The position numbers were made by a program, and so were the translations under genes. From Roseicyclus persicicus (GTDB lineage Bacteria > Pseudomonadota > Alphaproteobacteria > Rhodobacterales > Rhodobacteraceae): a stretch of 64,000 bases of DNA. The notes beneath the pieces were generated by a model. That model was not told where the DNA came from. It did not search any database and saw nothing but the letters and a program-made list of their open reading frames with translations. Shown here in pieces: positions 27,982-35,852 of this stretch. The stretch is taken from assembly GCF_012395815.1 (NCBI RefSeq), contig NZ_JAAZQQ010000006.1:1-64000 (forward strand), given 5' to 3'. Position 1 is the first letter of the stretch. The number at the start of each line of letters is the position of its first letter.

Positions 27982-28779
27982 TCAGAATCGCCGCGGCGCG
28001 TCGCGGAAATCGGACGGCGTGCGGGTGGTCGCGTGCTGGAAGGCGCGGGTGAAATAGGCCGCCGAGGAAAAGCCCAGCTGCTCGGCGATCTCGCGCGCCG
28101 GCATGTCGGTGTCGCGCAGCAGACGCCGGGCCTCGTGCATGATCCGTTCGACCAGCAGCGCGTGGGCGGGCCGGCCCGCGGCCTCGCGGCAGACCCGCGA
28201 CAGGTGGGTGGGCGTGACCTGCAGCGCGGCGGCGTAGTCGGCGATGCCGCGCCCCGAGCGGAACTGCGCCTCCATCGCCGCCGAGAACAGCTCGGCCAGC
28301 CGGTGCGTCCGTTCCCGCAGCACCGCGCCCTCGCTGCGGCTCAGCTCCCGCGCGGTCCAGGCCGAGACCAGCAGGCCGTAGGCCATCAGCGCGCGCTCGA
28401 CCGCCGGCGCCTGCGCGGCCAGCTCGCGCTCGATCTTTTCCAGGTGGCTGGTCAGGCTCGCCTGCGCCTCGATGTTCGAGATCCGCAGGTGGAACGGCTC
28501 GGCCGGCAGCCCGAGGTCGGCGCCCGGCGGCAGGCACAGCTCCAGCCCCTGCACCTGGCTCGGCAGCTCCAGCGCCAGCTGCGTGCCGGCGGGCGCAAAG
28601 ACCGCCGTGTTGGGCCCGTAGCCGCGGGTGATGCAGTTCACCGTGACCCGGCCCTGCCCGCGGGTGATCCAGTAGAGCCTGTGGCGCCGCTGCGCGTGCA
28701 GAAGCTCGAGCCGCCACGGCTCCTGCATCCGCAGCTTGCCGAGGGACAGGACGCTGTAGCTGGAAAGCGAGTCGGCCAT
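27982..28779 (-). CDS. AraC-family transcriptional regulator
   Basis: The 265-residue protein has an N-terminal cupin-like sensing domain (about 15-120: RHRLYWITRGQGRVTVNC, GPNTAVFAPAGTQ) and a C-terminal pair of helix-turn-helix motifs (about 165-262: IADYAAALQVTPTHLSRVCREAAG and PAREIAEQLGFSSAAYFTRAFQHATTRTPSDFR). It lies immediately upstream of the ABC-transporter operon on the same strand and probably controls it. I chose ATG 28779; a TTG at 28815 would add 12 residues, and neither has a convincing ribosome site. Confidence 0.88.
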   Translation of the reverse strand: MADSLSSYSVLSLGKLRMQEPWRLELLHAQRRHRLYWITRGQGRVTVNCITRGYGPNTAVFAPAGTQLALELPSQVQGLELCLPPGADLGLPAEPFHLRISNIEAQASLTSHLEKIERELAAQAPAVERALMAYGLLVSAWTARELSRSEGAVLRERTHRLAELFSAAMEAQFRSGRGIADYAAALQVTPTHLSRVCREAAGRPAHALLVERIMHEARRLLRDTDMPAREIAEQLGFSSAAYFTRAFQHATTRTPSDFRDAPRRF

Positions 28780-28876
28780 GCCGGGCAGGCTGCGGTGCGT
28801 ATCGCGAAGTTGCAAGTCCGACGGTGCCTTGGCAGGCCGCGCGGCCCCGAATTGCGGCGAAACGACAATCCCGCGC

Positions 28877-29749
28877 TCAGGGCTGCGGCAGGTGCCGCCA
28901 GCCGCCCATGCGCGCCCGGAACCATGTCCGTTGCCGCTTGGCGTATTGCCGCGAGGCGATGATGGCGGCCTCGCGGGCCTCGGCCAGCGTCATCTCGCCC
29001 CGCAGATGCGCGATCAGCTCGGGCGCCCCGATCGCCTTTCTCGCGCCGCCGGCGCGGTCCCAGCGGGGCAGGTTGGCGCAGGCCTCGTCCAGCGCGCCCT
29101 CATCCAGCATCCGGTCGAAGCGCCGCGCGATGCGGGCGTTCAGCCAGTCGCGGTCGGCGTCGATCACCAGCGCCACGGCGTCGGACAGGGGCAGGGCCGG
29201 GGCGGCGGTGTCGTCCTGCCAGGCCGACAGCGGCCGCCCGGTGCCGCGCAGCACCTCCCAGGCGCGGCGGACGCGGGCGAGGTTCAGGGTGTCGATGCGG
29301 GGCAGGATCGCGGGGTCGCCCACGGCCAGGTCGGCCAGCAGGCTGTCGCGGTCGCGCGCCTCGGCTTCGGCGCGCACCTCGGGCGGGGTCGGCGGGATCT
29401 CGGCCAGCCCCTCGGTCAGGGCGCGGAAATAGAGGCCGGTGCCCCCCACCAGGATCGGCCGTTCGGGCCCCTGCAACAGCGGCACCACCTCGCGCAGCCA
29501 GTCGCCCACGGAGTGCTCCGCCTCGAACGGCACGTGGCCATAAAGCAGGTGCGGCGCCCGCGCTTCCTCGTCCTCCGGGGGGCGGGCGGTCAGCACGCGC
29601 CAGCCGTCGTAGACCTGCATCGCGTCGGCGTTCACGATCACGCCGCCCCGCGCCTCGGCGATGGCCAGCGCCAGCGCCGACTTGCCCGAGGCGGTCGGGC
29701 CGGCGATCAGGACCGGGCGGTCCGAGGGGATGGTTGCAAGTTTGATCAA
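28877..29749 (-). CDS. miaA: MiaA, tRNA dimethylallyltransferase
   Basis: MiaA transfers a dimethylallyl group to A37 of tRNAs that read UNN codons. The 290-residue protein has the P-loop AGPTASGKS (17-25), [11 protein letters not shown] substrate region, the PHLLYGHV motif and [10 protein letters not shown], all diagnostic. It appears to start at TTG 29749: an in-frame TGA lies seven codons upstream with no ATG between, and the N-terminal beta strand begins soon after. It is divergent from pyrH. Confidence 0.94.
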   Translation of the reverse strand: MIKLATIPSDRPVLIAGPTASGKSALALAIAEARGGVIVNADAMQVYDGWRVLTARPPEDEEARAPHLLYGHVPFEAEHSVGDWLREVVPLLQGPERPILVGGTGLYFRALTEGLAEIPPTPPEVRAEAEARDRDSLLADLAVGDPAILPRIDTLNLARVRRAWEVLRGTGRPLSAWQDDTAAPALPLSDAVALVIDADRDWLNARIARRFDRMLDEGALDEACANLPRWDRAGGARKAIGAPELIAHLRGEMTLAEAREAAIIASRQYAKRQRTWFRARMGGWRHLPQP

Positions 29750-29897
29750 GGGTTTGACGGGCGACGTTCACGTGGCTGGGGCAGGAGGGGCAGGGCGGCA
29801 CGGGATGCCGAAGGGGCGTTGAACCCGCCCGGGTTTTAGACCATGGTGCGCCGCGCGCAATGCCGCCCTTGCCGGACCCAAGCCTCAGGAGCCCCCC

Positions 29898-30632
29898 ATG
29901 TCGGACGCAACCGCCGCCTCGGTCGAGCCGCTCTATCGCCGCGTGATGCTGAAGATCTCGGGCGAGGCGCTGATGGGCGACCAGGGCTTCGGCCTGCACC
30001 CGCCGACCGTCGAGCGCATCGCCCGCGAGGTGAAATCGGTGCGCGACCTCGGCGTCGAGATCTGCATGGTGATCGGCGGCGGCAACATCTTCCGCGGGTT
30101 GCAGGGCAGCGCGCAGGGGATGGAGCGCACCACCGCCGACTACATGGGGATGCTGGCGACCGTGATGAACGCGCTGGCGATGCAGTCGGCGCTGGAGGGT
30201 CTGGGCGTGTTCACCCGCGTGATCTCGGCGATCCGCATGGACGAGGTGGCCGAGCCCTACATCCGCCGCCGCGCCGTGCGGCACCTGGAAAAGGGCCGCG
30301 TCTGCATCTTCGCCGCGGGCACCGGCAACCCCTATTTCACCACCGACACCGCGGCCACTCTACGGGCGTCGGAAATGAACTGCGAGGCGATCTTCAAGGG
30401 CACCAAGGTCGACGGCGTCTACGACAAGGACCCCAAGAAGCACGCCGACGCCAAGCGCTACGACGCGGTCAGCTACGACGAGGTGCTGGCCCAGCACCTG
30501 GGCGTGATGGACGCGTCCGCGATCGCGCTGGCGCGCGAGAACGACCTGCCGATCATCGTCTTCAGCCTCGACGAGCCCGGGGGCTTCAAGGGCATCCTTG
30601 CGGGGCAAGGCACCTATACAAAAGTCGGCTGA
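29898..30632 (+). CDS. pyrH: PyrH, UMP kinase
   Basis: PyrH phosphorylates UMP to UDP with ATP and is a hexameric amino-acid-kinase-family enzyme. The 244-residue product shows [14 protein letters not shown], the glycine-rich [10 protein letters not shown] loop, [15 protein letters not shown] and [23 protein letters not shown] Shine-Dalgarno precedes the ATG. It heads the plus-strand run pyrH-frr-uppS-cdsA-dxr-rseP-bamA, an order common across proteobacteria. Confidence 0.97.
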   Translation: MSDATAASVEPLYRRVMLKISGEALMGDQGFGLHPPTVERIAREVKSVRDLGVEICMVIGGGNIFRGLQGSAQGMERTTADYMGMLATVMNALAMQSALEGLGVFTRVISAIRMDEVAEPYIRRRAVRHLEKGRVCIFAAGTGNPYFTTDTAATLRASEMNCEAIFKGTKVDGVYDKDPKKHADAKRYDAVSYDEVLAQHLGVMDASAIALARENDLPIIVFSLDEPGGFKGILAGQGTYTKVG

Positions 30633-30679
30633 GGGCCTAAACACCCAACAAGACACCAGAACCTGACGGAGAACGGGGC

Positions 30680-31243
30680 ATGTCCGAGGATATCGAGATC
30701 GACACCGACGACCTGGAGCGGCGGATGGACGGGGCGATCGCCGCGCTGCGCACGGAATTCGCGTCGCTCAGGACGGGCCGCGCCTCGGCCAGCATGCTGG
30801 AGCCGGTGATGGTCGACGCCTATGGCCAGATGACGCCGATCAACCAGCTCGGCACCGTGAACGTGCCCGAGCCGCGCATGGTCACGGTGAACGTCTGGGA
30901 CAAGTCGATGGTCGGCAAGGTGGAAAAGGCGATCCGCGAAAGCGGCCTCGGCATCAACCCGCAGCTCAACGGCACCATCATCATGCTGCCGATCCCCGAG
31001 CTGAACGAGGAGCGCCGCCGCGAGCTGACCAAGGTCGCCGCGCAGTATGCCGAGCACGCCCGCGTCGCCATCCGCAACGTGCGCCGCGACGGCATGGACC
31101 AGATCAAGAAGGCCAAGGGGCAGGGCATGTCCGAGGACGACGCCAAGCTCTGGGAGACCGAGGTTCAGGAGCTGACCGACAAGCACATCGCCAAGGTCGA
31201 CGCCGCCCTCGAGGCCAAGCAGGGCGAGATCATGCAGGTCTGA
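30680..31243 (+). CDS. frr: Frr, ribosome recycling factor
   Basis: Frr splits post-termination ribosomes together with EF-G. The 187-residue product has the normal length and motifs: [22 protein letters not shown] at the N-terminus, [21 protein letters not shown] in the middle, and [15 protein letters not shown] near the C-terminus. It lies 47 bases after pyrH with a GACGGAGAA-type ribosome site. Confidence 0.97.
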   Translation: MSEDIEIDTDDLERRMDGAIAALRTEFASLRTGRASASMLEPVMVDAYGQMTPINQLGTVNVPEPRMVTVNVWDKSMVGKVEKAIRESGLGINPQLNGTIIMLPIPELNEERRRELTKVAAQYAEHARVAIRNVRRDGMDQIKKAKGQGMSEDDAKLWETEVQELTDKHIAKVDAALEAKQGEIMQV

Positions 31244-31260
31244 GCCCTGCCGGCGCGGCA

Positions 31261-31278
31261 CCTGTCCGTTCGGACAGG
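31261..31278 (+). other. Short hairpin after frr
   Basis: CCTGTCCG-TT-CGGACAGG is an 8-bp inverted repeat 17 bases after the frr stop. The downstream sequence repeats CCTGTCCGT once more before uppS, so alternative pairing is possible. There is no T-run. It may be a weak attenuator or a processing signal inside the operon. Confidence 0.4.
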
Positions 31279-31361
31279 CCGCCTGTCCGTATGCGGCCTT
31301 GCCCGACAGACCCGATCCAGACAGACACGGACAGCCCCCCGACGCACAAGGACCGCCGCGC

Positions 31362-32078
31362 ATGACGAGTACCAAGTCCCAGCCCCGCCACGTCGCCATC
31401 ATCATGGATGGCAACGGCCGCTGGGCGCAGCTGCGCGGCCGGCCGCGCCTGTTCGGCCACCATGCCGGCGCCCGGCGCGTGAAGGAGATCGTCCGCGCCT
31501 GTCCGGGGCTCGGCGTCGATTACCTCACCGTCTTCGCCTTCTCGACCGAGAACTGGAAACGCACCCAGGCCGAGGTCGCAGGCCTGATGCGGCTGTTCAA
31601 GCGCTACATCCGCCGCGAGGCGACCTCGCTGTTCGAGGAAAACGTCCGCGTCCGCTTCATCGGCGACCGGGTCAAGCTGGAGCCCGCGCTGGTCGACCTG
31701 ATGGACGGGCTGGAGCTGATGACGGCGCACAACACCGGCACCAACCTGACCATCGCGCTGAACTACGGCGGCCGCGACGAGGTGGCCCGCGCCGCCCGGC
31801 GCCTTGCCCATGACGTGGCGATGGGCAAGCTCGACCCGCGCGCGATCACCGACGAGACCTTTCCGCGCTACCTCGACACCCATGTCCTGCCCGACCCCGA
31901 CCTCGTGATCCGCACCAGCGGCGAGGCGCGCATCTCCAACTTCCTGCTCTGGCAGTCGGCCTACGCGGAATACGAGTTCATCGACACGCTCTGGCCCGAT
32001 TTCACGCCCGAGGTCTTCGCCGAGGTGCTGGCCCGCTTCGGCCTGCGCGACCGCCGCTTCGGCGCGGTTCCGGCCTGA
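31362..32078 (+). CDS. uppS: UppS, undecaprenyl diphosphate synthase
   Basis: UppS adds eight isoprene units to farnesyl diphosphate to make the C55 lipid carrier for peptidoglycan and O-antigen. The 238-residue product has the cis-prenyltransferase signature HVAIIMDGNGRWAQLRGRPR (catalytic Asp near residue 16), FAFSTENWKR, ALNYGGRDE and PDLVIRTSGEARISNFLLWQSAYAE. The start ATG follows an AAGGA. The cdsA start codon lies 7 bases after its stop. Confidence 0.96.
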   Translation: MTSTKSQPRHVAIIMDGNGRWAQLRGRPRLFGHHAGARRVKEIVRACPGLGVDYLTVFAFSTENWKRTQAEVAGLMRLFKRYIRREATSLFEENVRVRFIGDRVKLEPALVDLMDGLELMTAHNTGTNLTIALNYGGRDEVARAARRLAHDVAMGKLDPRAITDETFPRYLDTHVLPDPDLVIRTSGEARISNFLLWQSAYAEYEFIDTLWPDFTPEVFAEVLARFGLRDRRFGAVPA

Positions 32079-32085
32079 GGTCGGC

Positions 32086-32877
32086 TTGGCGCTCGCCCGC
32101 GACAGCTTCGCCGATCTCGCCACCCGGGTGGCGACAGGGGCCGCCATTGCCTGCGTCGGTCTCGCCGCGGTCTGGGCCGGGGGCTGGTGGTTCACCGGGC
32201 TGGTGCTGGCCGTGGTGGCCACGCTGGTCTGGGAACTGGTGCGGATGCTGGGCGGCGGGCCGCGCCGGGCGCGGATGCTGGGCGCCATGGCCGCGGCCGC
32301 CATCCTCGCGGTCAAGCTCCTGCCGGTCTGGGCCGCGCTGCCGCTGGCCGCCGCCGTGCCCGTCACCGCGGTCGCCGTGATGCAGACCAACCGCCGCATC
32401 CTTGGCGGGATGCTCGCCATGATCCTCGTCGCGGGCGTGGGCCTGATCCTGCACCGCGATTCCTTCGGCCTGGTCTGGATGCTGTGGCTGGTGCTGCTGG
32501 TCGCGGCCACCGACATCCTGGGCTACTTCGCCGGCCGCATCCTCGGCGGGCCGAAATTCTGGCCCCGCGTCAGCCCGAAAAAGACCTGGTCGGGCACCGT
32601 CGCGGGCTGGGTCGGCGCCGCGCTGGTCGGCTGGGCCTTCATGGCCGCCACCGGCTCGGGCCCCGAGCTGATCGCGATCTCGGTGCTCCTGTCCTTCGCG
32701 GGGCAGATGGGCGACATCCTGGAATCGGCGGTCAAGCGCCACGCGGGCGTCAAGGACAGCTCGAACCTGCTGCCCGGCCACGGCGGCGTCTACGACCGCT
32801 TCGACGCGCTGCTGGGGGCGGCCTTTGTGCTGGTCATCATCGAGACCTTCACCGCCTTCCCGCTGCTGCCGGGCTAG
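32086..32877 (+). CDS. cdsA: CdsA, phosphatidate cytidylyltransferase
   Basis: CdsA makes CDP-diacylglycerol for phospholipid synthesis in the inner membrane. The 263-residue protein has about seven hydrophobic segments and the C-terminal family signature SPKKTWSGTVAG together with KRHAGVKDSSNLLPGHGGVYDRFDALL. The start appears to be TTG 32086, just after the uppS stop with a weak GAGG, because no ATG occurs before the first membrane segment. Confidence 0.93.
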   Translation: MALARDSFADLATRVATGAAIACVGLAAVWAGGWWFTGLVLAVVATLVWELVRMLGGGPRRARMLGAMAAAAILAVKLLPVWAALPLAAAVPVTAVAVMQTNRRILGGMLAMILVAGVGLILHRDSFGLVWMLWLVLLVAATDILGYFAGRILGGPKFWPRVSPKKTWSGTVAGWVGAALVGWAFMAATGSGPELIAISVLLSFAGQMGDILESAVKRHAGVKDSSNLLPGHGGVYDRFDALLGAAFVLVIIETFTAFPLLPG

Positions 32878-32893
32878 GCTGAGGGGGGCGGCG

Positions 32894-34066
32894 ATGCGCA
32901 GGGTCTCCATCTTCGGGTCCACCGGGTCGATCGGCCAGAACACGGTCGACCTGATCGCGCGCGCCCCCGGCGCCTACGAGGTCGTCGCGCTGACCGGCGG
33001 CGGCAATGTCGCGCGGCTGGCCGCCGACGCGATCCGCCTGCGCGCGCAGGTCGCCGTCACCGCCTACGACGACCGGCTGGACGACCTGCGCGCGGCGCTG
33101 GCCGGCACCGGGATCGAGGCCGCGGCGGGGCAGGGGGCGCTGGTCGAGGCGGCCGACCGGCCCGCCGACTGGGTGATGTCGGCCATTGTCGGCGCCGCGG
33201 GCCTGGCGCCCGGGTTCCGTGCGCTGCGCCACGGCACCACGCTGGCGCTGGCCAACAAGGAAAGCCTCGTCACCGCCGGGCCGCTTCTTCTACAAGAGGC
33301 GAAGGCCCACGGCGCCACCATCCTGCCTGTGGACAGCGAGCATTCGGCGGTGTTCCAGGGCCTCGTCGGCGAGGACATCGCGGCGGTCGAGCGCATCATC
33401 ATCACCGCGTCCGGCGGGGGCCTCCGCGACTGGCCGCTCGAGGCGCTGCCCAAGGCCACCGTCAAGGACGCGGGCGCGCACCCCAACTGGGCGATGGGCC
33501 AGCGCATCACCATCGACAGCGCGTCCATGTTCAACAAGGGCATGGAGCTGATCGAGACCAAGGAATTCTTCGGCGTCCCGCCCGAGAAGATCGAGGCCGT
33601 GATCCACCCCCAGTCCATCGTCCACGCGCTGGTGGGCTTCGTCGACGGGGCGCTGATGGCGCATCTGGGCGCGCCCGACATGCGCCACGCCATCGGCTAC
33701 GCCCTGCACTGGCCCGACCGGCGCGACCTGCCGGTGGCGCGGATCGACCTGGCTCAGATCGCCACGCTGGAATTCTACGCCCCCGACCTGACGCGCTACC
33801 CCGCGCTGCGCATCGCGCGCGAGGTGATGGAGACCGGCGGCCGCTCGGGCGCGGCGTTCAACGCCGCCAAGGAGATCGCGCTCGACGGCTTCATCGGCGG
33901 GCGCATCGGCTTCATGCAGATGGCCGAGGTGGTGGACCGGACGCTGGACGCGATATCGTCGCGGATTTGCCTCACTTCGCCCATGTCAAGCCTTGAGGAC
34001 GTGCTCGAGACAGACCAAATGGCCCGACAGACGGCCTGGCACCAGATCGCGCAGATGGAGACGTAA
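32894..34066 (+). CDS. dxr: Dxr, 1-deoxy-D-xylulose 5-phosphate reductoisomerase
   Basis: Dxr converts DXP to 2-C-methyl-D-erythritol 4-phosphate, the committed step of the non-mevalonate isoprenoid pathway, using NADPH and a divalent metal. The 390-residue product has the NADPH motif IFGSTGSIGQNT (residues 5-16), LANKESLV, the metal/substrate block PVDSEHSA, the ASGGGLRDW loop and NMGQRITIDSASMFNKG-like GQRITIDSASMFNKG. The ATG at 32894 is 16 bases past cdsA. Confidence 0.97.
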   Translation: MRRVSIFGSTGSIGQNTVDLIARAPGAYEVVALTGGGNVARLAADAIRLRAQVAVTAYDDRLDDLRAALAGTGIEAAAGQGALVEAADRPADWVMSAIVGAAGLAPGFRALRHGTTLALANKESLVTAGPLLLQEAKAHGATILPVDSEHSAVFQGLVGEDIAAVERIIITASGGGLRDWPLEALPKATVKDAGAHPNWAMGQRITIDSASMFNKGMELIETKEFFGVPPEKIEAVIHPQSIVHALVGFVDGALMAHLGAPDMRHAIGYALHWPDRRDLPVARIDLAQIATLEFYAPDLTRYPALRIAREVMETGGRSGAAFNAAKEIALDGFIGGRIGFMQMAEVVDRTLDAISSRICLTSPMSSLEDVLETDQMARQTAWHQIAQMET

Positions 34067-34073
34067 GAGGCTC

Positions 34074-35402
34074 ATGGAGTTCATCCCCCAGTTCGGCAAC
34101 ATCGCCTTCACCCTTGTCGCCTTCGTCGCCGCCCTTTCGATCATCGTCGCGATCCACGAATACGGCCACTACATCGTCGGCCGCTGGTCGGGCATCCATG
34201 CCGAGGTGTTCTCGGTCGGCTTCGGCCCGGTGCTGGTCAGCCGCACCGACCGCCACGGCACCCGCTGGCAGATCGCCGCGCTGCCCTTCGGCGGCTACGT
34301 GAAGTTCCTCGGCGATGCCGACGCGGCCAGCGGCAAGGACGGCGCCGCCATCGACGCGCTGGACGCGGGCGAACGGCGCCGGTCGATGCACGGCGCGCCG
34401 CTCTGGGCGCGGGCGGCCACCGTCGCCGCGGGCCCGGTGTTCAACTTCATCCTGTCGATCCTGATCTTCGGCCTCGTTCTGTTCTTCACCGGCCGCGCCG
34501 CCGAGGAACCCCGCGTCGGCGCCCTCACGCCGCTGCCGGCCGACATGGTGCAGCTTGAGGCGGGCGACCTGATCCTCGCCCTCGACGGGCAGGAGGTGAC
34601 GGATTTCCAGTCGATCTTCGACATCGCCGAGACCCTGCCGCCGGCGCCGACCGTCGCCTACACCGTCGAACGCGCCGGCGCCGTGATCGAGACCGAGGCG
34701 GTGTTCCCGCTGATCCCGCTGGTCGACTCGGTCGCGCCGCAGTCGGCCGCCATCGCCGCCGGGCTGGAACAGGGCGACGTGATCCGTGCCGTCGACGGCG
34801 CGCCGGTCTACGCCTTCCGCCAGCTGCGCGAGGCCGTGGCCGCCGCCGAGGGCGCGCCCCTGACCCTTACCGTCTGGCGCGCGGGCGAGGAGCTGGAGGT
34901 GACGCTCAGCCCCCGCCGCACCGACCTGCCGCTGCCCGAGGGCGGCTTCGAGACCCGCTGGCTGATCGGCGTCACCGGCGGCCTCAGCTTCGAGCCGCTG
35001 CGCGAGGGCGTGGGCCCGCTGGCCGCGCTCGGCTACGGGGTGGACCAGACGATGTTCGTGGTGCAATCCTCGCTGTCGGGGCTGTGGCACATGATCACGG
35101 GTGCGATTTCCTCGTGCAACCTGCAGGGCCCCATCGGCATCGCCGAGACCTCGGGCGCGGCGGCGAGCCAGGGCATCGACAGCTTCATCTGGTTCGTCGC
35201 GATCCTGTCGACGGCGGTGGGCCTCCTGAACCTGTTCCCGATCCCGGTGCTGGACGGCGGCCACCTGATGTTCCACGCCTACGAGGCCGTGACGGGCCGT
35301 CCGCCGTCGGACCGGGCGATGCGGCTGTTCATGACCATCGGTCTGACGCTGCTCCTGTCGCTGATGCTGTTCGCGCTGACCAACGACATCTTCTGCCCCT
35401 GA
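34074..35402 (+). CDS. rseP: RseP, site-2 intramembrane zinc protease
   Basis: RseP cleaves anti-sigma factors and signal-peptide remnants within the membrane. The 442-residue protein has the zinc-binding HEYGH at residues 28-32 in the first helix, two tandem PDZ domains (about 120-290, LEAGDLILALDGQEV and LEQGDVIRAVDGAPV) and the C-terminal metal-ligand motif NLFPIPVLDGGHL. Four membrane segments are evident. The start ATG is 7 bases after dxr. Confidence 0.96.
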   Translation: MEFIPQFGNIAFTLVAFVAALSIIVAIHEYGHYIVGRWSGIHAEVFSVGFGPVLVSRTDRHGTRWQIAALPFGGYVKFLGDADAASGKDGAAIDALDAGERRRSMHGAPLWARAATVAAGPVFNFILSILIFGLVLFFTGRAAEEPRVGALTPLPADMVQLEAGDLILALDGQEVTDFQSIFDIAETLPPAPTVAYTVERAGAVIETEAVFPLIPLVDSVAPQSAAIAAGLEQGDVIRAVDGAPVYAFRQLREAVAAAEGAPLTLTVWRAGEELEVTLSPRRTDLPLPEGGFETRWLIGVTGGLSFEPLREGVGPLAALGYGVDQTMFVVQSSLSGLWHMITGAISSCNLQGPIGIAETSGAAASQGIDSFIWFVAILSTAVGLLNLFPIPVLDGGHLMFHAYEAVTGRPPSDRAMRLFMTIGLTLLLSLMLFALTNDIFCP

Positions 35403-35521
35403 GCGCGGCGCGTCCCGGCGCGCAATCTCCCAAGGGTTTCCTCATCAGGGCCGCAGTCTGGTCACATTCCGCGGCCATTCCTTCGGGCACGGCACTTGCT
35501 GACTTGCCCGAGGACCAGCCC

Positions 35522-35659
35522 ATGAAGACCCTGATGGATAGCACCCGTGGCGTATCCCAGTTCGTCCAGCTCAACATGGACCGTTTCCTGGTGCCGCTGC
35601 TGATCGTGGCCGCCCTGTACCTGGCCGGCATGATCTTCAGCTACGCCACCGTCGGCTGA
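35522..35659 (+). CDS. Small single-pass membrane protein between rseP and bamA
   Basis: The 45-residue ORF has an ATG, a GAGG ribosome site eight bases upstream, and a clear transmembrane helix (LVPLLIVAALYLAGMIFSYA, residues 23-42) after an amphipathic N-terminus (MKTLMDSTRGVSQFVQLNMDR). It is too small for standard gene callers. It lies in the 450-base gap between rseP and bamA. Function is unknown; position suggests the envelope. Confidence 0.6.
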   Translation: MKTLMDSTRGVSQFVQLNMDRFLVPLLIVAALYLAGMIFSYATVG

Positions 35660-35787
35660 CCGGCCGCGCCCAACCCCCGTTTTCGCGCCGCGCGCACGCC
35701 CCCCGGGGCGAGCGCGCTGTTCCGTTTCGGGATTATGGCGAAAATGCGGCACCCGGGCACAGATGCCCGCCGCCTCTTGGGATCGTT

Positions 35788-35815
35788 TTGACAACCCCCG
35801 GACCCTCCGTTAGGC
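35788..35815 (+). promoter_or_regulatory. Putative sigma-70-type promoter of bamA
   Basis: TTGACA (35788-35793) is followed after 16 bases by TTAGGC (35810-35815), a perfect -35 with a weak -10, 38 bases before the bamA ATG. Assigned by motif only. Confidence 0.4.
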
Positions 35816-35852
35816 AGGGCCTGTCTGCTGATTGAATACGGGGTTGGATTCG

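Noticed and set aside
29741-29749. TTGATCAA near the miaA start taken as an FNR box
   Set aside because: It lacks the four-base spacer of an FNR site and coincides with the TTG start codon of miaA.
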